Part shown: positions 1-5,113 of the stretch, piece after piece
Numbering within the stretch: the first letter of the stretch is position 1
How the letters are laid out: every line of letters starts with the position of its first letter
DNA from: CAIPFQ01 sp964641775
GTDB lineage: Bacteria; Chlamydiota; Chlamydiia; Chlamydiales; SM23-39
Direction: 5' to 3'
NCBI GenBank assembly: GCA_964641775.1
Contig: CAZXLK010000095.1
Span: forward strand, 1-5,113
Length of the DNA stretch: 5,113 nucleotides
Program-made: the position numbers and the translations under genes
The notes under the pieces: generated by a model
The model's database searches: none
What the model saw: only the letters and a program-made list of their open reading frames with translations
Told to the model about the DNA's origin: nothing

Positions 1-168
1 TCCATTAAGGGATTAGTCCCAATTCTTTTAATATCGGCAGTTGAATTGATCGTCATATATGCACTCTTTTTTATAGATTTCATCTATTTTAAACTAAAAA
101 AGTATAAAAAACAATTAGTAAAATATTTTTTATCCCATTATAATAATAATTTAAAGAAATTTAACTGA
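1..168 (+). CDS. C-terminal fragment of an unidentified membrane protein (5' end outside window)
   Basis: An open frame enters from the left edge and runs 55 codons to a TGA at 166-168. I do not recognise the family. The visible part has a hydrophobic stretch at about fragment residues 5-30 (GLVPILLISAVELIVIYALF and on), fitting a transmembrane helix, followed by a Lys-rich, Asn-rich tail (FKLKKYKKQLVKYF...NNNLKKFN). Membrane helix followed by a basic tail suggests a cytoplasmic C-terminus. The other two plus frames hit stops within the first 15 bases, and at about 22% G+C a 55-codon stop-free frame is unlikely by chance, so I think it is coding. It converges on gatB, overlapping it by 8 bases (161-168). 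Its composition is far lower in G+C than gatB's 3' end (about 60% over 181-300), which may mean recent transfer or relaxed selection. It could also be a degraded gene remnant. Confidence 0.5.
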   Translation, partial: SIKGLVPILLISAVELIVIYALFFIDFIYFKLKKYKKQLVKYFLSHYNNNLKKFN

Positions 169-1624
169 GTTTCTTTCGGAGTAGGTCATTGACGAGCTGG
201 GGGGAGGCTTTTCCGCGGGTCTCTTTCATGACTTGGCCGACGAGGAAGCCGAAGGCGCGGTCTCGGCCCGCTTTAAAATCGGCGATGGATTGGGGGTTTT
301 TGGAGAGAATCTGATCGACGATTTGTTCGATGGAAGCGGTATCTTCCATAGGCTGGTAATCGGGGTTTTGGCTCACGATTGCCTCAGGGTCCATGCCGGG
401 AGAATCCACCATATCGTCAGCTACGTCTTTTGCAATACGACCTGTGATCTTGTTTTGTTCAATCATTTGGACTAAATGGGCAACATGCTCCGGCATAATG
501 CCGCTATCTGCGAGCGTTTTCCCCTTTTCTTTTAAACGGCCTGCAAATTCAACGGTAATCCAGTTGCAAAGAAGGCGGGGATTTTGGGCAATATGGTTTG
601 CTTTTTCAAAATAATCAGAAAGAGATTTTTCATTCACAAGAACTGAGGCTGCATATTCTGTCAGACCTAGGTCGGAAACGTATCGTTTGAAGCGGTGATG
701 GGGGAGCTCAGGAAGCGAGCCTCGGATTTTATCGACATATTCTTGCGTAAGGACTAATGGCGGCAAATCGGGCTCAGGGAAATAGCGGTAATCATCGGCG
801 CTCTCTTTTACGCGGGAAAAAACAGCCTGTTTTTTTTCTTGATCCCAGCGGTAGGTGCCCGGCTGAATTAGCTCGATGAAGGGACGATTAGGATTTGAAA
901 TATAGAGTCCGATTTGGCGGCTTACCTCCGACTCAATTGCCATTTCCAAAAAGGAAAAGGAATTCATGTTTTTGATTTCAACACGGGGACGAAGGGTTTT
1001 TTCTCCCTTTGGCCTGACGGAGATATTTGCATCCATCCGAAGGCTCCCTTCTTCCATATTTCCGTCGCATGCATCGAGATAGAGCAAAATTGCCCGAATT
1101 GCCTGTGCATAGGTAGAAGCATCCTTGGGTGAATGCATGCAGGGCTCCGAGACAATTTCAATGAGAGGAGCTCCTGCTCTATTGTAATCACAACCAGCAA
1201 AATTGGTAAAATGCTTGAGCATTCCCGCATCGTCTTCCAAATGGGCCCGGTTGATGGAAAATGTTTTAGATACCCCACCCACATCAGCATGAATAGTTCC
1301 TCCCTGAATGATCGGGTTTTCAAACTGGGTGATTTGGTAATTGCGCGGACTGTCGGGATAAAAGTAGGATTTGCGATCAAAGGTGCTAAAAAGGGCGATC
1401 TTTGCCTGAATGGCAACGCCAAATTGGACAGCCTTTTTCACAGCTTCCAAATTCAATACCGGCAAAGCTCCCGGCTGGCCTGTGCAAACAAAAGAAATGT
1501 TGGCATTGGGCTCATCGCCAAACCGATTTGGCGCAGGGCTAAAGATTTTTGATTTGGTGTTGAGCTGCGCATGGATTTCAAGCCCAATGACAGGCTCCCA
1601 AAGATCATAAGGCAAATCACTCAT
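161..1624 (-). CDS. gatB: Aspartyl/glutamyl-tRNA(Asn/Gln) amidotransferase subunit B
   Basis: GatB, 487 residues, full length for the family (about 475-490). This subunit binds the misacylated tRNA and phosphorylates the side-chain carboxylate of Glu-tRNA(Gln) or Asp-tRNA(Asn) with ATP, before ammonia delivered from GatA amidates it; it acts in the cytoplasm within GatCAB. Visible signatures are VIGLEIHAQLNTKSKIFSP (residues 12-30, with E16 and H18 corresponding to the conserved metal/ATP-site Glu and His of the kinase centre), FDRKSYFYPDSPRNYQITQ (82-100), HLEDDAGM (128-135), NRAGAPLIEIVSEP (148-161), MEEGSLRMDANIS (190-202), KNMNSF (218-223) and DDYRYFPEPDLPPL (277-290). The end (AFGFLVGQVMK, then KASPQLVNDLLRKKL) is the YqeY-like tRNA-binding tail domain. 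The ATG lies inside the end of gatA (8-base overlap, ATGAGTGA), and no Shine-Dalgarno sequence is apparent, so translation is probably coupled to gatA. The sequence resembles chlamydial GatB throughout. Identification is secure. Confidence 0.97.
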   Translation of the reverse strand: MSDLPYDLWEPVIGLEIHAQLNTKSKIFSPAPNRFGDEPNANISFVCTGQPGALPVLNLEAVKKAVQFGVAIQAKIALFSTFDRKSYFYPDSPRNYQITQFENPIIQGGTIHADVGGVSKTFSINRAHLEDDAGMLKHFTNFAGCDYNRAGAPLIEIVSEPCMHSPKDASTYAQAIRAILLYLDACDGNMEEGSLRMDANISVRPKGEKTLRPRVEIKNMNSFSFLEMAIESEVSRQIGLYISNPNRPFIELIQPGTYRWDQEKKQAVFSRVKESADDYRYFPEPDLPPLVLTQEYVDKIRGSLPELPHHRFKRYVSDLGLTEYAASVLVNEKSLSDYFEKANHIAQNPRLLCNWITVEFAGRLKEKGKTLADSGIMPEHVAHLVQMIEQNKITGRIAKDVADDMVDSPGMDPEAIVSQNPDYQPMEDTASIEQIVDQILSKNPQSIADFKAGRDRAFGFLVGQVMKETRGKASPQLVNDLLRKKLS

Positions 1625-3089
1625 AATTTACCGCATCTATGTATTGTGGGGGAATTCTGGCCCATTTTGTAGCCTGCTCATAGGCATAAGCATAATGCAT
1701 GACAGAAACATCGCACATTTGGGGGCCAATGATTTGAATGCCTAAGGGAAGATGTTCGCTATCAAAACCCGAGGGGACGCTAATTGCAGGCAGCCCTGCC
1801 AGATTTGCAGGAACTGTAAAAATATCTTGCAAATACATTTCAATCGGATCTTGAAACGTCCCTCTTTCGAATGCGCCGGATGTCGTAACGGGCATGACAA
1901 CCGCATCGCATTCTTCAAAAGCATCTTCAAATGCTTTGAGAATAAGAGTCCGGATTTTTTGTGCCTTTTTATAATAGGCATCTTGAAAGCCGGCAGATAA
2001 AACATAAGTGCCCAGCATAATCCGCTTTTTCACTTCTCTTCCAAATCCATCTTCTCTTGATAGATCATAAACCTCGTCTAACGTTTTTGCGATCTTGGAG
2101 CGGACTCCATAGCGGATCCCATCAAAGCGGGCAAGATTGGTCGAGGCTTCCGCCGTTGCAAGGATGTAATAGACGGCGATCGAATATTTTAAAACATCAA
2201 GATCCACTTCTATCGTTTTTGCGCCAAGAGAGCGCATGATATCTACGGCATCCAAGAAATTTTTCTGCACTTCGGGGCGCAAATTTTCTAGAAAATGATT
2301 GGGAATTCCAATTTTGACATCTTTAAGATCGCGTCTTAATTGGTAGGTTTCCGGGGGGAGGTTGAGAGCGTTTGCATCCCAAGGATCGGGCCTCCCAATG
2401 GTCTCCATCACAAGGGCTGCATCTTTAACAGTTGTTGTAAGAGGGCCGATTTGATCCAGGGACGATCCAAACGCCACCAAACCATAGCGAGAAACCCTCC
2501 CATAAGTGGGCTTAAATCCAACGCAGCCAGAGAGTGCTGCCGGCTGGCGGATCGAGCCTCCCGTATCGCTGCCCGTGGCAATGAGCGCTAGCCTTGCGCT
2601 AACTGCCGCCGCAGAGCCGCCTGAAGAGCCTCCGGGAACCCTTTTGAGATTCCAAGGATTTTTTGCAGGGAAAAAGGCGGAATTTTCATTGGAAGAGCCC
2701 ATGGAAAATTCATCCAAATTGGTCTTACCGATAAAAAGGGCATCTTCTTCTTCCAAAAGGCGCACCACAGTCGCATCGAAAGCGGCTCTATAATTTTGTA
2801 AGAATTTAGATCCGCAGGTAGTAAGTTCCCCTGTAATATGCATATTGTCTTTAATGGCAATGGGAACCGCCGCAAGTTTTCCAAGCGGCTGATTGTGGGC
2901 CCTTTTTTTATCCAACGCTTCTGCTTTTAAAAGGGCCCTTGGTCCTAAATTACTTAGGAATGCCCCTAGCGACTTATCATGCTTTTCAATGCGCTTTAAA
3001 AAATGCTCGGCAATTTGAGTCGCTGTTACTTCGCCTTTTACAAAAGCATCGCGGAGCTCAGTTGCTGATAAATGATGGAGTTGACTCAT
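1617..3089 (-). CDS. gatA: Aspartyl/glutamyl-tRNA(Asn/Gln) amidotransferase subunit A (glutaminase)
   Basis: GatA, 490 residues, complete. It is the amidase-signature subunit of GatCAB: it hydrolyses glutamine (or asparagine) and feeds ammonia through a channel to GatB. The amidase Ser-cisSer-Lys triad is intact: K80 in VPIAIKDN, S155 in PGGSSGGSAAAV and nucleophile S179 in GSDTGGSIRQPA, matching K79/S154/S178 of Staphylococcus aureus GatA with one residue of offset. Downstream blocks GFKPTYGRVSRYGLVAFGSS (191-210), LDQIGPL (211-217), KKRIMLGTYVLSAG (354-367) and DIFTVPANLAGLPAISVPSG (422-441) are typical; R356 and D422 are the likely counterparts of the glutamine-binding Arg and Asp. The ATG overlaps the gatC stop by four bases (ATGA, 3086-3089), and the bases just upstream (CCTCCGG on the coding strand) do not form a Shine-Dalgarno, so translation probably restarts after gatC. 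Nothing is missing or frameshifted. Confidence 0.98.
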   Translation of the reverse strand: MSQLHHLSATELRDAFVKGEVTATQIAEHFLKRIEKHDKSLGAFLSNLGPRALLKAEALDKKRAHNQPLGKLAAVPIAIKDNMHITGELTTCGSKFLQNYRAAFDATVVRLLEEEDALFIGKTNLDEFSMGSSNENSAFFPAKNPWNLKRVPGGSSGGSAAAVSARLALIATGSDTGGSIRQPAALSGCVGFKPTYGRVSRYGLVAFGSSLDQIGPLTTTVKDAALVMETIGRPDPWDANALNLPPETYQLRRDLKDVKIGIPNHFLENLRPEVQKNFLDAVDIMRSLGAKTIEVDLDVLKYSIAVYYILATAEASTNLARFDGIRYGVRSKIAKTLDEVYDLSREDGFGREVKKRIMLGTYVLSAGFQDAYYKKAQKIRTLILKAFEDAFEECDAVVMPVTTSGAFERGTFQDPIEMYLQDIFTVPANLAGLPAISVPSGFDSEHLPLGIQIIGPQMCDVSVMHYAYAYEQATKWARIPPQYIDAVNYE

Positions 3090-3370
3090 TTTTGTACCGG
3101 AGGAATGCGAATCATGCCGGCAATTTGATCAGGGGCATTTGCTAAAAAGGCATCGCGGGACATGGGGTTTTGGGGGACATCTAAACGGAGCTCACTAACA
3201 CATGAGTCGATCACATGATTGCAAGGTTTTATCCCATCGGTATTTACCTCGCCCAAAAGCTCAATATATTCCAAAATCCTCTCCAAGCTTTTTTTAAGGT
3301 CGGCCTCTTCCTCTTCTGTGCAAGCAATTCGGCAAAGCTTTTGTAAATAGTCCAATGTTTGTTTATCCAT
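3086..3370 (-). CDS. gatC: Aspartyl/glutamyl-tRNA(Asn/Gln) amidotransferase subunit C
   Basis: GatC, 94 residues from the ATG at 3368-3370, the usual size (about 95-100). GatC wraps around the GatA-GatB interface and stabilises the complex; it has no catalytic role. The N-terminal half is an acidic amphipathic helical stretch (LDYLQKLCRIACTEEEEADL, then KKSLERILEYIELLGEVNTDGIKP, residues 6-49), the typical GatC helix pair. The C-terminal half carries SELRLDVPQNPMSRDAFLANAP (59-80), where LRLD stands for the usual LRED, and ends IAGMIRIPPVQK, matching the family's 'g.f.VP.v' end. The frame stays open upstream to a TTG at 3425-3427, giving 113 residues, but the extra 19 (ECQTKPCYLKVGGVSYRV) do not look like GatC and run toward the divergent promoter, so I prefer the ATG. 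Its Shine-Dalgarno is poor: AGGG only two bases upstream, GGTGG about 16 upstream. It is the first gene of the gatCAB operon. Confidence 0.93.
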   Translation of the reverse strand: MDKQTLDYLQKLCRIACTEEEEADLKKSLERILEYIELLGEVNTDGIKPCNHVIDSCVSELRLDVPQNPMSRDAFLANAPDQIAGMIRIPPVQK

Positions 3371-3415
3371 GACCCTGTATGATACTCCACCTACCTTTAA
3401 GTAACAAGGTTTGGT

Positions 3416-3444
3416 TTGACATTCCAAATAAATTTTATTAGTAT
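3416..3444 (+). promoter_or_regulatory. Sigma70-type promoter for the plus-strand cluster
   Basis: The -35 element is a perfect TTGACA (3416-3421), followed by a 17-base spacer and TAGTAT (3439-3444, four of six matches to TATAAT). The predicted transcription start is around 3450-3452, just before or at the ribosome binding site, so the leader would be only about 15 bases. This is inferred from sequence alone; the spacing and the match at -35 make it the best promoter in the window. Confidence 0.55.
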
Positions 3445-3452
3445 TTGGTTAG

Positions 3453-3458
3453 AAGGAG
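3453..3458 (+). promoter_or_regulatory. Ribosome binding site deciding the DUF378 start
   Basis: AAGGAG at 3453-3458 sits seven bases before the ATG at 3466-3468, ideal spacing. It rules out the upstream in-frame TTG at 3445-3447, which would place the Shine-Dalgarno inside the coding region. Confidence 0.8.
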
Positions 3459-3465
3459 AATTAGT

Positions 3466-3699
3466 ATGTGTTGGTTACGTTTTATTTGTGTACTACTTGT
3501 TGTAATTGGCGCTTTAAATTGGGGTTTAATCGGATTTTTTAAATTCGATTTGCTCTCTACGATTTTTGCGGGAGAGTTTACCATGATTGCCCGGATCGTT
3601 TATGCAATTGTCGGCTTGGCAGGGATCTATTGCATTAGTCTTTTGTGCTGCTCCAAAGGCTGTAAATGCGGCCCCGGCTGCCAATGCTGCAAGAAATAA
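3466..3699 (+). CDS. DUF378 (YuzA-like) small membrane protein with Cys-rich C-terminal tail
   Basis: A 77-residue protein. Residues 3-59 match the DUF378 pattern: first helix LRFICVLLVVIGALNWGLIG (4-23, with the family's hallmark G-A-L-N-W-G-L), then FFKFDLLSTIFAG, and a second helix ARIVYAIVGLAGIYCISLL (42-60), which fits the typical 'R.vY..VGlaGiy' block. It should be a two-helix inner-membrane protein; the family has no established function. After the second helix comes a 17-residue tail (61-77) with seven cysteines (C61, C62, C66, C68, C72, C74, C75) in C-x-C and C-C pairs mixed with Gly, Pro and Lys, resembling a metallothionein-like metal-binding motif; metal binding is inference. The start is fixed by AAGGAG seven bases upstream. 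It is the first gene downstream of the TTGACA promoter, and its TAA directly abuts the ATG of the next gene. Membership of the family is fairly sure, function unknown. Confidence 0.85.
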   Translation: MCWLRFICVLLVVIGALNWGLIGFFKFDLLSTIFAGEFTMIARIVYAIVGLAGIYCISLLCCSKGCKCGPGCQCCKK

Positions 3700-4596
3700 A
3701 TGCGTATTTTTGTCACTGGGGCTTCCGGATTCGTCGGTAAGCCCCTTGTAGCTTATCTCGCCAAAAAAAATCATGATGTTGTCCCTTTACATCATGAAAT
3801 GAGCGCCTCAGGCGATCTTTCGTGGCCTTTTGATCAGGGATTTTTTGAAGATATAGATGCCGTCATCCACCTGGCAGGAGAGCCGCTCAGTTTTTCTAGA
3901 TGGTCTTCTTCCAAAAAAAGCAAAATCCTCCGTTCGCGCGCGCAAGGAACAGCAGCGCTATCGTTTGATCTTTCCCGTATTCTCCATCCTCCAAAAATCT
4001 TTATTTCGGCATCGGCTGTGGGATATTACGGAAACCGCGGGGAAGAGCTCCTTGACGAAACGAGTGCTAGGGGCAAAGGTTTTTTGCCCCATGTTTGCAA
4101 ACTTTGGGAAGAGGCAAGCCATGCGATTGATGCAAGAGGCTCCAGGGTGGTCCATGCCCGTTTTGGAATGGTCCTTGGAAAAAATGGGGGGGCTTTGAAA
4201 AAAATGGCTCCTCTTTATCGCTTTGGTCTTGGGGGCAAAGTGGGGAAAGGGGAGCAGTGGATCAGCTGGATTGCCCTTCCGGACTTAATCAAGGCCTTGG
4301 ATTTTATTCTTCATACGGATTCTATAGAGGGCGCTATCAATTGCGTCTCGCCCGAACCGGTTAGACAAAAAGAATTTTCAAAAACTCTTGCAAAAACCTT
4401 TCATGTCCCCGCAATCCTTCCGGCACCTGCCTGGGCCTTTCGCCTTGCCTTTGGGACCATGGCGGACGAGCTTCTTCTTGCAAGCACAAGAGCCGTTCCG
4501 CAAAAACTCTGTAGCCATGGATTTGAATTTCTTTACCCCAACCTGAAAGATGCTCTTGACAGAGCATTTGCTGAGCAACTAACATCGTTTCAATAA
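3700..4596 (+). CDS. TIGR01777/YfcH-type epimerase-like protein (atypical SDR, DUF1731 C-terminus)
   Basis: A complete 298-residue protein of the family that includes E. coli YfcH and human SDR39U1. The N-terminal Rossmann fold begins MRIFVTGASGFVG, with the nucleotide-binding G7-x-x-G10-x-x-G13. Further family marks are DAVIHLAGEPLS (53-64), FISASAVGYYG (101-111), GEQWISWIALPDL (184-196) and a DUF1731-type C-terminal region (about 240-287: PAPAWAFRLAFGTMADELLL, then ASTRAVPQKL, GFEFLYPNLKDAL). The classical SDR Tyr-x-x-x-Lys is not present after Y109/Y110; loss of the standard active site is a known property of this atypical SDR group, so the substrate cannot be read from sequence and 'epimerase' is a family label. 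NAD(P) binding is likely. It should be cytoplasmic. The ATG follows the TAA of the DUF378 gene with no gap and only a weak AAGAAA upstream, so translation is probably coupled. No frameshift or truncation is seen. Confidence 0.9.
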   Translation: MRIFVTGASGFVGKPLVAYLAKKNHDVVPLHHEMSASGDLSWPFDQGFFEDIDAVIHLAGEPLSFSRWSSSKKSKILRSRAQGTAALSFDLSRILHPPKIFISASAVGYYGNRGEELLDETSARGKGFLPHVCKLWEEASHAIDARGSRVVHARFGMVLGKNGGALKKMAPLYRFGLGGKVGKGEQWISWIALPDLIKALDFILHTDSIEGAINCVSPEPVRQKEFSKTLAKTFHVPAILPAPAWAFRLAFGTMADELLLASTRAVPQKLCSHGFEFLYPNLKDALDRAFAEQLTSFQ

Positions 4597-4601
4597 AGGA
4601 G
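4595..4601 (+). promoter_or_regulatory. Ribosome binding site of the small acidic protein gene
   Basis: AAAGGAG at 4595-4601 begins within the TAA stop of the preceding gene and lies six bases before the ATG at 4608. Such a strong site with correct spacing is the main evidence that the short frame after it is translated. Confidence 0.75.
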
Positions 4602-4607
4602 CGTTCC

Positions 4608-4802
4608 ATGATAGCAATTGTTACTGCTTTTATGCTTGCTGCAGCTAGTTCAACAACCGTGGAGGATATCGAAGATCTCAATGGCGATGAAATAGAGGCA
4701 TACTTAGAAGATGAGGATGATTTTGAAATCGCCTTTGATTCTTCTATTTTAGATGATATTGATGCCGAGCTTCTTGCATCAGAGTCTGAATCTGAAGACT
4801 AA
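4608..4802 (+). CDS. Small highly acidic hypothetical protein (64 aa)
   Basis: I do not recognise this protein. It has 64 residues. Residues 1-15 (MIAIVTAFMLAAASS) are hydrophobic and end in AAA-S, which could be a short signal peptide or membrane anchor, although the basic n-region normal for signal peptides is missing. From residue 19 on it is extremely acidic: 22 Asp/Glu, including EDEDD (34-38), LDDIDAEL (48-55) and the end SESESED. There is not a single Lys, Arg or His. The acids alternate with Ile, Leu, Phe and Ala, so short amphipathic helices are possible, but much may be disordered. A strong Shine-Dalgarno six bases upstream and tight packing (11 bases after the epimerase stop, 6 before the next start) support expression as part of the cluster. 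Charge composition would fit a cation-binding, chaperone-like or nucleic-acid-mimicking role, but none can be assigned. Confidence 0.7.
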   Translation: MIAIVTAFMLAAASSTTVEDIEDLNGDEIEAYLEDEDDFEIAFDSSILDDIDAELLASESESED

Positions 4803-4808
4803 TTTTTC

Positions 4809-5113
4809 ATGTTAAGCATTACAAATCCTTGGGTGAGCATGTGGATGTCGCCCAGATCCACAGTCCGCTCCATCATCAATCTCCATGCTAAATTTGGAGT
4901 GTTTACCCTTTCCTTTATTTTTCTCCTCCACTGCTATTTTTTCTCCATCACCTACTGGTCCTTTGGCCTTCAATATTCTTTCAATATCCTTCTCTTGACA
5001 GGTCTTTTTCTCTCAGCCATCCTTGCAATCCCTTGGATCTATTTCATCGCCTTCCTCTTTTCTTTGACAGGAAAGCTTTTCAAAGGCAAAGCCCCTCAGT
5101 CCCATCTTCGCAC
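4809..5113 (+). CDS. Yip1-like multi-spanning membrane protein, N-terminal part (3' end outside window)
   Basis: An open frame of 101 codons runs off the right edge. The N-terminus (NPWVSMWMSPRSTVRSIIN, residues 6-24) matches the bacterial Yip1-domain pattern 'NPW.S.W..PR.TIR.I', which precedes the membrane domain. Two hydrophobic segments follow, about residues 29-50 (FGVFTLSFIFLLHCYFFSIT and on) and 58-86 (a long stretch, perhaps two helices, including LLLTGLFLSAILAIPWIYFI), then a basic loop (GKLFKGKAPQ, 88-97) where the window ends. Bacterial Yip1 proteins are integral membrane proteins of unclear function. The start is six bases after the acidic gene's stop with no clear Shine-Dalgarno; later ATGs at codons 11 and 13 would cut into the NPW motif, so I keep the first ATG. 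Family assignment rests on the N-terminal motif plus hydrophobicity and is moderately sure. Confidence 0.7.
   Translation, partial: MLSITNPWVSMWMSPRSTVRSIINLHAKFGVFTLSFIFLLHCYFFSITYWSFGLQYSFNILLLTGLFLSAILAIPWIYFIAFLFSLTGKLFKGKAPQSHLR

Larger units (their letters stand above)
3371..3465. promoter_or_regulatory. Divergent intergenic region between gatC and the DUF378 gene
   Basis: These 95 bases separate two genes transcribed away from each other and must hold both start regions. The plus-strand promoter is described separately. For gatC I find no convincing pair: the coding strand has TAAAAT (plus positions 3432-3437), a good -10 match, but no recognisable -35 at the right spacing, and TTGGAA (3422-3427) without a good -10. 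The right half is AT-rich, fitting promoter DNA. A small inverted repeat, TTTGG (3410-3414) and CCAAA (3424-3428), lies across the plus-strand -35. Confidence 0.6.

Noticed and set aside
9..20. Small palindrome GGGA-TTAG-TCCC
   Set aside because: Only four base pairs, inside an apparently coding frame; expected by chance.
153..176. Terminator hairpin at the gatB end (AAAGAAA/TTTCTTT)
   Set aside because: The stem is almost entirely A-T and neither side is followed by a T-run in the relevant direction, so I do not call an intrinsic terminator.
964..1422. Long frames antisense to or out of frame with gatB (for example 964-1422 minus, 1133-1552 plus)
   Set aside because: They lie entirely inside gatB, show no family motifs and lack ribosome binding sites; they are frame shadows of a conserved gene.
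1742..2884. Several 60-98 codon frames inside gatA on both strands
   Set aside because: All are inside a well-conserved gene, have low-complexity or atypical composition and no recognisable start signals.
3371..3427. N-terminal extension of GatC to a TTG start (113 residues)
   Set aside because: The extra 19 residues do not resemble GatC, the family is normally about 95-100 residues, and the extension enters the promoter region of the divergent gene.
3445..3465. TTG start for the DUF378 gene seven codons upstream
   Set aside because: It lies ahead of the AAGGAG ribosome binding site, which is correctly spaced only from the ATG at 3466, and DUF378 proteins start just before the first helix.
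3700..4596. Loss of the SDR Tyr-x-x-x-Lys as evidence of a dead enzyme
   Set aside because: Absence of the standard active-site residues is a general property of this atypical SDR group, so it is not peculiar to this copy.
4361..4681. Minus-strand frame of 106 codons across the end of the SDR gene and the start of the acidic gene
   Set aside because: It is antisense to two better supported genes, has no recognisable motif and no ribosome binding site.

Overview
The window reads as a piece of a chlamydial chromosome, most likely an environmental (Parachlamydiales-type) member rather than Chlamydia itself. The basis is the close match, from memory, of the GatB protein to chlamydial GatB (for example the blocks FDRKSYFYPDSPRN, HLEDDAGMLKHF and DYNRAG.PLIEIVS) and the gatC-gatA-gatB order. 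Family, genus and species cannot be fixed from this stretch.

Layout. (1) Bases 1-168 hold the last 55 codons of an AT-rich plus-strand reading frame (35 G/C in the first 160 bases, about 22%), apparently the end of a membrane protein; its stop overlaps the end of gatB. (2) Bases 161-3370, minus strand, are the complete gatC-gatA-gatB operon for the tRNA-dependent amidotransferase, with overlapping stop/start junctions. (3) Bases 3371-3465 form a divergent intergenic region with a good sigma70-type promoter and ribosome binding site for the plus-strand genes. (4) From 3466 to the right edge, four tightly packed plus-strand genes follow: a small DUF378-type membrane protein with a cysteine-rich tail, a TIGR01777/YfcH-type SDR nucleotide-sugar-epimerase-like protein, a 64-residue very acidic protein without any Lys, Arg or His, and the start of a Yip1-like multi-spanning membrane protein cut by the window edge.

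How it fits together. GatCAB converts misacylated Glu-tRNA(Gln), and in chlamydiae also Asp-tRNA(Asn), to the amidated forms, which is essential where glutaminyl- and asparaginyl-tRNA synthetases are absent. The plus-strand cluster looks like one transcription unit (gaps of 0, 11 and 6 bases). Its products share no recognised pathway; two are membrane proteins, so an envelope role is possible but is inference only. No tRNA, rRNA, CRISPR array, insertion sequence or phage gene was recognised. The most unusual items are the Cys-rich DUF378 tail, the base-free acidic protein and the abrupt base-composition break at gatB's 3' end.
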